Shown piece after piece: positions 1-5,459 of a stretch of 5,459 nt of DNA. This DNA comes from Fidelibacterota bacterium UBA2125. GTDB lineage: Bacteria; Fidelibacterota; Marinisomatia; Marinisomatales; S15-B10. The translations under genes and the position numbers were made by a program. The stretch spans positions 25,644 to 31,102 of the forward strand of contig DCXX01000124.1 in the NCBI GenBank assembly GCA_002329125.1. Direction: 5' to 3'. Position 1 is the first letter of the stretch. Every line of letters starts with the position of its first letter. A model generated the notes under the pieces. That model saw only the letters and a list, made by a program, of their open reading frames with translations. It was not told where the DNA came from and ran no database searches.

Positions 1-774
1 TCTGATACAAGTGTAGAAGGAGACAAAACTCCAGAGCGAATTCCCCAGGAAGATTACATTTCAACTGAGGTAAGTTTCGAAGTAAAGAAGTTACAGGCAG
101 AGCTTGATCACGTCGGTTCTCAGCTTAGAGACCTCCAGGCAAAGAGCGAAATGTGGGTGAACCCTCTATCTATATATAGTAAAGAGATAATAATGAGCAA
201 CGGTAGCACAGTATTTGGGAAAGTTGTTTACCAAGACGAGGAAATCCTCAAAGTAGAGACGTTGCTTGGATATTTGGTGATTGAACGTGAACAGGTGGTT
301 CGGATTATTGAGAATGCAGCTGGGAAAGAAGATCCGGAATATATCCCCGAGCAGATTCGAGAAACATACAGCCCACCCCCAATGCCCAAATTAGCTGAGC
401 CAAGATATGTTGCCTCAGATCCAACTGAGAGATTATCTGACAAGCAAAGATCTGCCAATGTTGTCCTTGTTGGGAATATATCTGAGAAGAGGGATCGTTC
501 AGAGAATGTTACTTTTACTGGTCAGGTGAAAAATATAGGAGGTCGCAGGTCTGATTTTGTAAAGGTAAATTTTGTTTTTCGTAAAAACTGGAGTGGAGAA
601 ACCCAAACCCTGACCACATTTGTTTCGGGAACTTACCACACATTTGATTCAGGAATTGTCACAGATTCGTCTCTTCTGCCGGGTGCAACGGGAAACTTTG
701 AGCTAGTTGTGCCTGCTAGTTTTGGGCAGTTTATAGGATATTCTTACACAATTGATTGGGAAGAATACGAGTGA
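1..774 (+). CDS. Envelope protein with coiled coil, small beta domain and C-terminal FxLYD-like domain (5' end missing)
   Basis: The frame is open from the first base to the TGA at 772-774, giving 257 residues, and the start lies to the left of the window. The ATG at 151 is probably not the true start, because an ideal heptad coiled coil runs in before it: Val24, Val28, Leu31, Leu35, Val38, Leu42 and Leu45, counting from base 1. Residues about 61-104 have the pattern 'NG..-.GKV..-....-G.L.I.R..V..I' typical of small SH3/LSm-like beta domains in envelope proteins. A Pro/Glu-rich linker (about 106-150) follows. Residues about 168-254 resemble the FxLYD beta-sandwich: 'FTGQVKNIG' near 172-180, the alternating strand 'VKVNFVF' at 187-193, and 'LLPGATGNFEL' at 225-235 matching the family's L-PG-x-F turn. 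Exact function is unknown. A periplasmic or surface binding/scaffold role is inferred from its partners. Its stop overlaps the next start, which suggests translational coupling. Confidence 0.8.
   Translation, partial: SDTSVEGDKTPERIPQEDYISTEVSFEVKKLQAELDHVGSQLRDLQAKSEMWVNPLSIYSKEIIMSNGSTVFGKVVYQDEEILKVETLLGYLVIEREQVVRIIENAAGKEDPEYIPEQIRETYSPPPMPKLAEPRYVASDPTERLSDKQRSANVVLVGNISEKRDRSENVTFTGQVKNIGGRRSDFVKVNFVFRKNWSGETQTLTTFVSGTYHTFDSGIVTDSSLLPGATGNFELVVPASFGQFIGYSYTIDWEEYE
758..764 (+). promoter_or_regulatory. Ribosome binding site deciding a GTG start at 771
   Basis: A GGGAAGA purine stretch lies about 6-8 bases before the GTG at 771, inside the last codons of the upstream gene. It supports GTG 771 over the in-frame TTG at 756, which would overlap the upstream gene further and put five extra residues, including two arginines, before the signal peptide. 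Confidence 0.55.
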
Positions 775-1700
775 CCCAATCAATATCTCGACAATTTTTT
801 GTTTTATTGGTTATAATAAATATTTCAGTTCTTCCTATTTTCTCACAAACCACATCTAACGGTGTCAATGATGACTTTTTTTTAGACCTCGGCATTGTAA
901 TTGAACCGTCAAATGGAGACGAAGAGATCAATAGGCTTGTCAAGGCACCGACAGAAAAAGTTAAGCTTTTCATCAACAAGTCACCCAGCGGCTCTGTTTA
1001 TATGGCTTCAACAAAGGAACTTCAGGAATCTCTTTCTCGCATTAACCACAAAATTGAAGGTCTTCAACTTGCTTTCCATCGCCAAGCGGAAAATTTACAA
1101 AAGGAGAATAGTGAGCTTCGTGTCATGATCAATGACCTGATGGAACAGGTGGAACCGCCAGCGAAAGAATTGGCTGGAGCCAATGAGACTGAAGAAACCT
1201 CTCCGGGTAATTTGGAAGAAACGATCGCCATTGTTCCTAATACTCATCCTGCAGGCACAGTAGATAACTCCCCTGAAGAGGAGTTAACTGAAGTGCAATC
1301 AGCTCTCCATGAAGTAAATCCGCCATCATTCAACCGAATGCTTTACATGAATGCTGTATTTGCGTATCAACGCGAAGATTATCAAACTGCTATACGCCAA
1401 TTTTCAGATTTAGCGTTAGACGATATTGATGACATTACAGCAGGCAATGTTCTCTATTGGATGGCTGATTGCTATTTTCAACTGGATCAGCCATCCAAGG
1501 TATTAGCTGTGCTGACGCAATTAAACATGTTCAAGAAATCTGACAAACTGGACGATTCATTGATTCTTCAAGGCTTGGCATTTCGCCAGCTTGGGGAAAT
1601 GAAAAAAGCAGTAGCAGCTTTTTCCGGGGTAGTAGAACTCTACCCGGAGAGTGAATACTACCGTCTAGCTCAAATGGAATTCAACAGATCGTTGAAATAA
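771..1700 (+). CDS. Secreted coiled-coil/TPR protein, YbgF (CpoB)-like
   Basis: The predicted product has 309 residues from GTG 771. That start overlaps the upstream TGA as GTGA, which is typical of coupled genes, and has a purine-rich ribosome site; TTG 756 is the alternative. Residues 1-26 form a signal peptide: an Arg at 7, a hydrophobic core of about 9-24, then Ser-Gln. A likely coiled coil spans about 82-128 (the ELQESLSRINHKIEGLQ run onward). An acidic, Pro/Glu/Thr-rich linker covers about 129-185. The C-terminal part (about 190-306) is made of TPR-like helical pairs, for example 'FAYQREDYQTAIRQFSDL' at 197-214, 'YWMADCYFQL' at 229-238 and 'GLAFRQLGEMKKAVAAFSG' at 268-286. Coiled coil followed by TPRs is the plan of YbgF/CpoB, which works in the periplasm with the Tol-Pal system, and of many envelope assembly adaptors. 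Here it is followed by an outer-membrane barrel and a MotAB pair, so I infer a periplasmic scaffold for the same apparatus rather than true CpoB. The ending 'PESEYYRLAQMEF' is also YbgF-like. Confidence 0.8.
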   Translation: MTQSISRQFFVLLVIINISVLPIFSQTTSNGVNDDFFLDLGIVIEPSNGDEEINRLVKAPTEKVKLFINKSPSGSVYMASTKELQESLSRINHKIEGLQLAFHRQAENLQKENSELRVMINDLMEQVEPPAKELAGANETEETSPGNLEETIAIVPNTHPAGTVDNSPEEELTEVQSALHEVNPPSFNRMLYMNAVFAYQREDYQTAIRQFSDLALDDIDDITAGNVLYWMADCYFQLDQPSKVLAVLTQLNMFKKSDKLDDSLILQGLAFRQLGEMKKAVAAFSGVVELYPESEYYRLAQMEFNRSLK

Positions 1701-1701
1701 T

Positions 1702-3054
1702 ATGAGATTTCACCACAAGACAGTCTTTATTATTTTTGTCACCATGATATTGGTTGTCTCTGTGAGCGCTGTGACTCGTGTGTCGTATACTCATCCTGGA
1801 CAAATGATAAAGATTCCTACTACCAGTACCATCAGGTCTCCTTACCTTTTTAGTGCTGGGTTCGGCACGGAGATTCACAACTTCTCGCCCTTCAATACTG
1901 CCAGAGGGGTTTATTTTTCCATGGATCTTTCTAAAAATTTCACCCTGGGTTTTTCATCAGGACAAGGAGCTGATACAACTGCTTTACTGGATGAGTCAGA
2001 ATACATTCCTCCGGTTGAATTTGGGTTCCATGTGCAGCAGCGACTTTATTCTCAGGGGGACATTTCATTTTCTATTGGTATCCATGATATTGTTTTTGAG
2101 AATGCAGAATCAGGCGTAAGCCTGGACCCCAAACAGCTGTCTTTCTTTGGCGTGCTGGGGAGCCAAAAACCACTAGGTGACTATGAGCTGAGTACATACA
2201 TGGGATTTGGAACAGGTGGTTTTGCACAACAGCCTGTTACTACAACCACCACTTCAGATCCTGATAGTACAGGTACGAACGCTGGAGTTTTCGCGGGATT
2301 TATTCTTCACACACCCTTTTTACCCAATTGGGGCGGTTTAGATTTTGTGGGTGAATTCGACGGTACGGGCATCAATGTGGGACTCCGCATCCCCCTTACC
2401 TCGGATTATCGCCTGAGCCTAGGATTCACCCACATACAGAATTTACCTGATTGGACCGAAGCCTACGGCGCCACCCATCCGGGCTTTACACTCGGCCTGG
2501 ACATGTCCGTCCCTCGCAGTGCAGGGGAAAAAGTACCGTCTTTGCCCTCAGTCGAGGGAGGCCCCTATCCATCACCGGAGGAAGGGATGTATGATTCAAC
2601 GATGGTCGCAGCAGATATTGCTGTGTCTTCATTGCGAGATTCCTTGCGGGTAAGCGATCACGAACTTCGTAATCTTGCGACACAGATTGCTCAACTCAAA
2701 CAAAAGAACATCTCGCTTGAAGACTCAGTAAAAACCATAATGTTGGTAAGAAATAAATCACAAAAGAATATCAATAGGGCTATGCGCCACCTGTCAAGAT
2801 CTTTAAGATATTTTTATTCAGGAGATTATCGCGAAGCTCTCCAGGAAGTAGAAACCGCGTTAGAATTAAATCCCAATTTGGCTTTGGCATATGCTAGGCG
2901 TGGGTCTATTTATTATAAGTTGGGAGATGCTCAGCGAGCCACGATAAATTGGAATCTTGCTCTGCAGATGGATCCGGAATATGATGATGTGCGAAATATT
3001 CTTAAAGCATTGCATGAAAATCGACTGAAAACAACAAGCTTCAGCCAAGATTAG
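1702..3054 (+). CDS. Outer-membrane beta-barrel fused to coiled coil and TPR domain
   Basis: The predicted product has 450 residues, starting one base after the previous stop. No clear Shine-Dalgarno site is seen, so translation may depend on the upstream gene. Residues 1-23 are a signal peptide ending in the classic Val-Ser-Ala. Residues about 24-272 alternate short amphipathic strands with turns rich in Gly, Asn and Asp (for example 'YLFSAGFGTEIHNF', 'NFTLGFSSG', 'DISFSIGIHDIVF', 'DYRLSLGFTHI'), as expected of an outer-membrane barrel of roughly 10-14 strands. A Thr-rich stretch at 180-184 looks like an exposed loop. A Pro/Gly linker (about 273-296) leads to a coiled coil (about 300-352). 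Two to three TPR motifs follow at about 361-440, including 'YFYSGDYREALQEVETALEL' and 'GSIYYKLGDAQRATINW', with 'NPN' and 'DPE' ends typical of TPRs. I infer that the barrel anchors the protein in the outer membrane while the coiled coil and TPRs reach into the periplasm to bind the motor parts encoded downstream. No named family was recognised. Confidence 0.75.
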   Translation: MRFHHKTVFIIFVTMILVVSVSAVTRVSYTHPGQMIKIPTTSTIRSPYLFSAGFGTEIHNFSPFNTARGVYFSMDLSKNFTLGFSSGQGADTTALLDESEYIPPVEFGFHVQQRLYSQGDISFSIGIHDIVFENAESGVSLDPKQLSFFGVLGSQKPLGDYELSTYMGFGTGGFAQQPVTTTTTSDPDSTGTNAGVFAGFILHTPFLPNWGGLDFVGEFDGTGINVGLRIPLTSDYRLSLGFTHIQNLPDWTEAYGATHPGFTLGLDMSVPRSAGEKVPSLPSVEGGPYPSPEEGMYDSTMVAADIAVSSLRDSLRVSDHELRNLATQIAQLKQKNISLEDSVKTIMLVRNKSQKNINRAMRHLSRSLRYFYSGDYREALQEVETALELNPNLALAYARRGSIYYKLGDAQRATINWNLALQMDPEYDDVRNILKALHENRLKTTSFSQD

Positions 3055-3055
3055 G

Positions 3056-3062
3056 TAAGGAG
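3056..3062 (+). promoter_or_regulatory. Strong Shine-Dalgarno site for the motA-like gene
   Basis: TAAGGAG lies 6 bases before ATG 3069 and is a near-perfect complement of the 16S rRNA tail. It is the best ribosome site in the window, which may allow the stator subunit to be made in larger amounts than the preceding barrel protein. Confidence 0.7.
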
Positions 3063-3068
3063 AGAAAT

Positions 3069-3860
3069 ATGGACATTGCAACACTTATAGGAATTCTTCT
3101 GGGTCTTGCGTCTATTTTTGGTGGGATATTTATGGCCGCCTCGGCAGCGGGGGCAAGTATGGGTGGATTTATATCCGGGTCCAGTTTCGCGATTGTATTT
3201 GGAGGTATGGTGGCATCAGTCTCCGTTGCATTTCCTCTTGCAGAGGTGTTGAAGCTGGGAGCCGCCATCGGGGCCGTTTTCAAGGGCAGCAAAGTAAAAT
3301 TGGGCCTTATGGTAGATGATGCTGTGGAAATTTCCAATGTTGGCCGAAAAGGAGCAGCGGACCTAGAAAAAGGAATTGAAGGTATTAAAAATCCGTTCTT
3401 CAGAGATGGTGTACAGATGGTAGTGGACGGTTATTCTGAGGATGAATTGATTGATATCCTCGAAACGAGAATAGATTATCGTGAAATTAGAGAACGTTCT
3501 CAAGCCAGTCTTTTCCAAACCATGGGTACCATGGCGCCAGCTTGGGGAATGATCGGTACCCTTATTGGTCTGGTTATTATGCTTTCCGGGTTTGGCGGTT
3601 CAGAAGGTGGTGGTACGGAGGCCCTCGGTGCCGGTATGTCTGCAGCACTTATTACAACATTCTACGGCGCTGTGTTTGCGAATCTATTCTTTCTTCCTAT
3701 GGCGGCGAAACTTAATACACGAGTTTCCGCGACCAGTACACAACAAGCGATGTTCATAGAGGCGGCAAGACTGATTCACCAGAGAAAACACCCTTTGATC
3801 GTACGAGAAAAACTCAATTCGTTTATTCCTCCCAAGGAATGGAAGAAGGAAGAGGGCTAA
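3069..3860 (+). CDS. motA: MotA/PomA-family stator ion-channel subunit
   Basis: The predicted product has 263 residues, close to the usual MotA/PomA length. Four membrane segments are visible: about 4-26, 36-57, 153-174 and 187-211. A cytoplasmic domain lies between segments 2 and 3. It carries the family pattern 'RKG..-LE...-..I.-NPFFRDG...-VDGY..-.L..-ILE' (residues 93-132); R93/K94 and E100 sit about where E. coli Arg90 and Glu98 contact the rotor protein FliG. Segment 3 has 'MAPAWGMIGTLIGLVIML' (155-172) with the conserved Pro157. Segment 4 has 'AALITTFYGAVFANLFFLP' (192-210) with Pro210. Both prolines match the channel prolines of E. coli MotA (173 and 222). The wording is closer to PomA/MotP than to E. 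coli MotA. Five copies should surround a MotB dimer in the inner membrane and turn ion flow into torque. The MotB-like gene follows 5 bases later. TolQ/ExbB is excluded by the four-segment layout and the TM3-TM4 motifs. Whether it drives a flagellum cannot be decided from this gene alone. Confidence 0.92.
   Translation: MDIATLIGILLGLASIFGGIFMAASAAGASMGGFISGSSFAIVFGGMVASVSVAFPLAEVLKLGAAIGAVFKGSKVKLGLMVDDAVEISNVGRKGAADLEKGIEGIKNPFFRDGVQMVVDGYSEDELIDILETRIDYREIRERSQASLFQTMGTMAPAWGMIGTLIGLVIMLSGFGGSEGGGTEALGAGMSAALITTFYGAVFANLFFLPMAAKLNTRVSATSTQQAMFIEAARLIHQRKHPLIVREKLNSFIPPKEWKKEEG
3846..3856 (+). promoter_or_regulatory. Ribosome binding region of the motB-like gene, inside the motA-like gene
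   Basis: An AAGGAAGAGGG purine tract ends 9 bases before ATG 3866 and overlaps the Lys/Glu-rich last codons of the upstream gene. It supports ATG 3866 as the start and coupled, near-stoichiometric translation of the two stator subunits. Confidence 0.5.
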
Positions 3861-3865
3861 TCTGA

Positions 3866-4612
3866 ATGGCATCACCGGCAGAAAAAAAGTCTTACAAAAA
3901 AGGGTTCAAAGCGGGTGCTGATTCTGTAGAAGAGGGGCTTCCAGGTTGGTTTGGTACGTTTGCCGATATGATGACGTTGCTTTTCGCTTTCTTTGTTCTC
4001 CTTGCAGCTATTTCGACCATTGATCCCGTGAAACTCCAGGAGATGGCAGATTCCATGGGGAAAAAGGTTGGTAAAACGTCAAAAGAAGGCAAAGCCATGA
4101 ATTTGGCTGATATCAAGAAAGCAGCAGATAAAATGGTGAAAGATATGCCCGCAGATAAGACGGGTAAGAAACCAGTAGAAGTAAGGACCGGCCCCAAAGG
4201 AGTAACTATTGGTATATCTTCTGATATCAGCTTTGCTTCGGGGACAGCTGATCTTCAGCAGGGGATTATTGATGTACTAAAGAAGCTCGTTCCAACTATC
4301 AAGGATCCAAACAACTACTTTCCTGTAGCTGTAGAGGGCCATTCAGACAATGATCCGTTGCCAGAGAAATTTCATGATAAATATCCCTCTAATTGGGAAT
4401 TGTCTGCAGCTCGTGCTTCTGCTGTTGTTCGTGAGCTCACGACACTTGGAGTGGACCCCACCAGACTTCAAGCTGTTGGCTATGCCCACTATCAGCCTAG
4501 GGAAAAACCAACCGATTGGATTCCAACAGAAAAAGATATTCCAAAATTTAACGAGACAAAGGAGGAAAAAGCACTTAACCGTCGTGTAGAGATAACATTC
4601 TTAGCACGATGA
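3866..4612 (+). CDS. motB: MotB/PomB-family stator subunit with OmpA-like peptidoglycan-binding domain
   Basis: The predicted product has 248 residues, shorter than E. coli MotB (308). A Lys-rich cytoplasmic tail (1-26) precedes one membrane segment, 'GWFGTFADMMTLLFAFFVLL' (27-46). Asp34 in this motif is the ion-carrying aspartate equivalent to E. coli MotB Asp32. Residues about 53-66 (DPVKLQEMADSMGK) form an amphipathic helix where the periplasmic plug lies in MotB. A Lys-rich linker follows to about 105. The OmpA-like domain (about 105-248) shows 'ISFASGTADL' (121-130), 'VEGHSDNDPLP' (156-166), 'NWELSAARASAVVREL' (176-191), 'GVDPTRLQAVGYA' (195-207) and 'NRRVEI' (238-243), the set that binds meso-DAP peptidoglycan. 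A dimer should sit in the centre of the MotA-like pentamer and tie the stator to the cell wall. About ten extra residues appear between 'VGYA' and 'NRRVEI'. It forms an operon pair with the preceding gene. Confidence 0.92.
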   Translation: MASPAEKKSYKKGFKAGADSVEEGLPGWFGTFADMMTLLFAFFVLLAAISTIDPVKLQEMADSMGKKVGKTSKEGKAMNLADIKKAADKMVKDMPADKTGKKPVEVRTGPKGVTIGISSDISFASGTADLQQGIIDVLKKLVPTIKDPNNYFPVAVEGHSDNDPLPEKFHDKYPSNWELSAARASAVVRELTTLGVDPTRLQAVGYAHYQPREKPTDWIPTEKDIPKFNETKEEKALNRRVEITFLAR

Positions 4613-4641
4613 GAACTTTATATTTGACCGAGGTAGGGAAA

Positions 4642-4647
4642 GAGGAG
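4642..4647 (+). promoter_or_regulatory. Shine-Dalgarno site of the FliF-domain gene
   Basis: GAGGAG, within a longer purine tract, stands 5 bases before ATG 4653. It fixes the start directly ahead of a signal-peptide-like sequence. The 40-base gap from the motB-like stop holds no hairpin and no paired -35/-10 boxes, so the gene is probably read from the same transcript. Confidence 0.65.
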
Positions 4648-4652
4648 AAGTT

Positions 4653-5459
4653 ATGAGAAAAAAGATACTATTACCCCTAGCACTAATGGTGTGTTTAGTG
4701 TTTTACTTGAGCAGCGCGATTGGTCAGGAGTCGACCTTTCTTTCGCAGAAACTAATGTTGGAGAAAGATTTGCATTCACGCATAGAAAACGCACTGAGCA
4801 AGATTTTGGATGACCAGCGTTATGTTTTAGATGTCACGGTTGATCTAAAATTCACCCCAACCATAAAAGAGGAAGTTACTTTCCGACCCGGAACCGAACG
4901 CCCTTCTGGGATAGAGCCCGAGGCAGACCCACCCAAAGAAAGTGTCTCTGCTGTGGATGACAAAACATCGCGTATTACTGGTCTTCCTATTCCAGGGTTT
5001 GAGTTTGGGCGTTATGATGAAGATGAGCCCGCCGCTGAAGTCCCAGTAGACAGCCCCCCCACACCAACCTCGGGGGAGTCTAATATTGTTACTCAATCAT
5101 ATACAGATATTAAGTCTTCGCTCCCCAAAGTTGAACGAATGGAGATTGGTTGCATATTGCCAGAGGGTTCTGCACCCGAACTAATTGAAAATGTTCGACA
5201 AATTATTATGGTTGCATCAAAATTTGATAGAAGCCGAGGAGATGTACTGTCCATAATGACAGCGTCATTCAAAGAGCGGAAAGATGAAAAAACTGCAGAA
5301 GCAGTAATTCTTCGAACCATTGCCCACAAAATTGATTCTTTAGAGAGCATTCAGTCCCCAGATAAATCTGCAGAAAGCGACATGTTAATGGAAGAGTGGC
5401 TTCGCTGGCAGGAAGAAGAACGTTCGCGGCGAGAAGAAGAGGTAGGATTATTATCCTCA
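4653..5459 (+). CDS. Short FliF-like protein: N-terminal signal/anchor plus C-terminal FliF ring domain (3' end missing)
   Basis: The frame is open to the last base, giving 269 residues with no stop. The start is set by a good Shine-Dalgarno site. Residues 1-24 are a basic plus hydrophobic signal peptide or membrane anchor, with possible cleavage after Ala-Ile-Gly. Residues about 34-66 ('EKDLHSRIENALSKILDD' and the strand 'YVLDVTVDLKF') match the first half of the third ring-building domain of FliF. A Pro/Asp/Glu-rich insertion (about 67-148) includes 'GLPIPGFEF' (110-118), where FliF has a G-x-PG loop. The chain returns at 'SNIVTQSYTDIKSSLPKVER' (143-162), then an 'RMEIGCILPEG' strand equivalent to FliF's 'RLSVAV', the helix 'ELIENVRQIIMVASKFD', and 'RSRGDVLSIMTASF' (193-206), the RGD-V signature of FliF. 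A helical, charged tail follows. FliF's first two ring domains are absent: the domain begins about 10 residues after the anchor, not at about 230 as in FliF. SpoIIIAG/SctJ-type ring proteins are alternatives, but the RGD motif favours FliF. A second membrane segment or FliG-binding tail could lie beyond the window. Confidence 0.72.
   Translation, partial: MRKKILLPLALMVCLVFYLSSAIGQESTFLSQKLMLEKDLHSRIENALSKILDDQRYVLDVTVDLKFTPTIKEEVTFRPGTERPSGIEPEADPPKESVSAVDDKTSRITGLPIPGFEFGRYDEDEPAAEVPVDSPPTPTSGESNIVTQSYTDIKSSLPKVERMEIGCILPEGSAPELIENVRQIIMVASKFDRSRGDVLSIMTASFKERKDEKTAEAVILRTIAHKIDSLESIQSPDKSAESDMLMEEWLRWQEEERSRREEEVGLLSS

Noticed and set aside
151..774. ATG 151 as the start of the first gene
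   Set aside because: The frame is open to base 1 and contains a strict heptad coiled coil before this ATG, and no Shine-Dalgarno site precedes it at proper spacing.
3041..3337. 98-residue open frame on the minus strand, Pro/Ala/Ile-rich
   Set aside because: It is the mirror of the MotA-like membrane segments, lies fully under a strongly supported gene, and has no ribosome site or domain-like pattern.
3522..3536. Repeated CCATGG around GTA, resembling a palindromic operator
   Set aside because: It is not a true palindrome, codes for the Thr-Met-Gly-Thr-Met of the channel segment, and lies deep within the gene.
3892..4197. 101-residue open frame on the minus strand
   Set aside because: It is antisense to the MotB-like membrane helix and Lys-rich linker; its hydrophobic look comes from complementary codons.
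3069..4612. MotA/MotB-like pair as part of a Zorya anti-phage system (ZorA/ZorB)
   Set aside because: ZorA has a long cytoplasmic C-terminal tail, while this protein ends about 50 residues after its last membrane segment. No ZorC/D/E-like helicase or nuclease gene is present, and the neighbours are envelope proteins.
3069..4612. TolQ/TolR or ExbB/ExbD energy pair, with the 771-1700 gene as a true CpoB of the Tol-Pal operon
   Set aside because: The first stator protein has four membrane segments with MotA-type motifs, and its partner has the MotB TFAD motif plus an OmpA-like domain. No TolA, TolB or Pal gene is present.
4624..4652. TTGACC as a possible -35 box for a promoter before the FliF-like gene
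   Set aside because: No -10 box fits at 16-18 bases; that place is occupied by the purine-rich ribosome site.
5056..5076. CCCCC / GGGGG inverted repeat as a terminator or regulatory hairpin
   Set aside because: It is inside a coding frame, has an 11-base loop and no following T run, and is explained by Pro and Gly codons in the linker.
4845..5350. Two minus-strand open frames (83 and 85 residues)
   Set aside because: Both lie antisense to the FliF-like gene, which has a start, a ribosome site and a recognisable motif in its own frame.

Overview
The window reads as one strand of tightly packed genes from a Gram-negative (diderm) bacterium. It has signal peptides, an outer-membrane-type beta-barrel, a peptidoglycan-binding OmpA-like domain and good Shine-Dalgarno sites. 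Base composition is moderate (mid-40s % GC by eye). The mix of a periplasmic coiled-coil/TPR protein, a barrel-TPR fusion and a PomA-type stator would fit an uncultured marine lineage of the Marinimicrobia (SAR406)/Calditrichota/FCB type. That placement is an impression from protein style, not a test.

Layout, all on the + strand: (1) 1-774, the 3' part of an exported or envelope protein with a coiled coil, a small beta domain and a C-terminal FxLYD-like beta-sandwich; (2) 771-1700, a secreted YbgF/CpoB-like coiled-coil plus TPR protein whose GTG start overlaps the previous stop; (3) 1702-3054, a signal peptide, outer-membrane barrel, coiled coil and TPRs in one chain; (4) 3069-3860, a MotA/PomA-family stator subunit; (5) 3866-4612, a MotB/PomB-family stator subunit with an OmpA-like domain; (6) 4653 to beyond the right edge, a protein with an N-terminal signal/anchor followed directly by a domain resembling the third ring-building (C-terminal periplasmic) domain of the flagellar MS-ring protein FliF, without the usual upstream FliF domains. 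Gaps between genes run from a 4-base overlap to 40 bases. No terminator or convincing internal promoter is visible, so the set probably forms one transcript started upstream of the window. There is no non-coding stretch above 40 bases and no RNA gene, mobile element or CRISPR.

Taken together, the genes could build an ion-driven machine across the whole envelope. A MotA5B2-type stator would sit in the inner membrane and be anchored to peptidoglycan, a FliF-like ring protein would lie in the periplasm, and TPR/coiled-coil proteins would link to an outer-membrane barrel. No flagellin, rod, hook or export gene is in view, and the FliF-like protein is clearly not a standard FliF. A non-flagellar rotary or gliding-type apparatus, or a strongly diverged flagellar locus, are the two readings to separate. 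This is the main point of interest.
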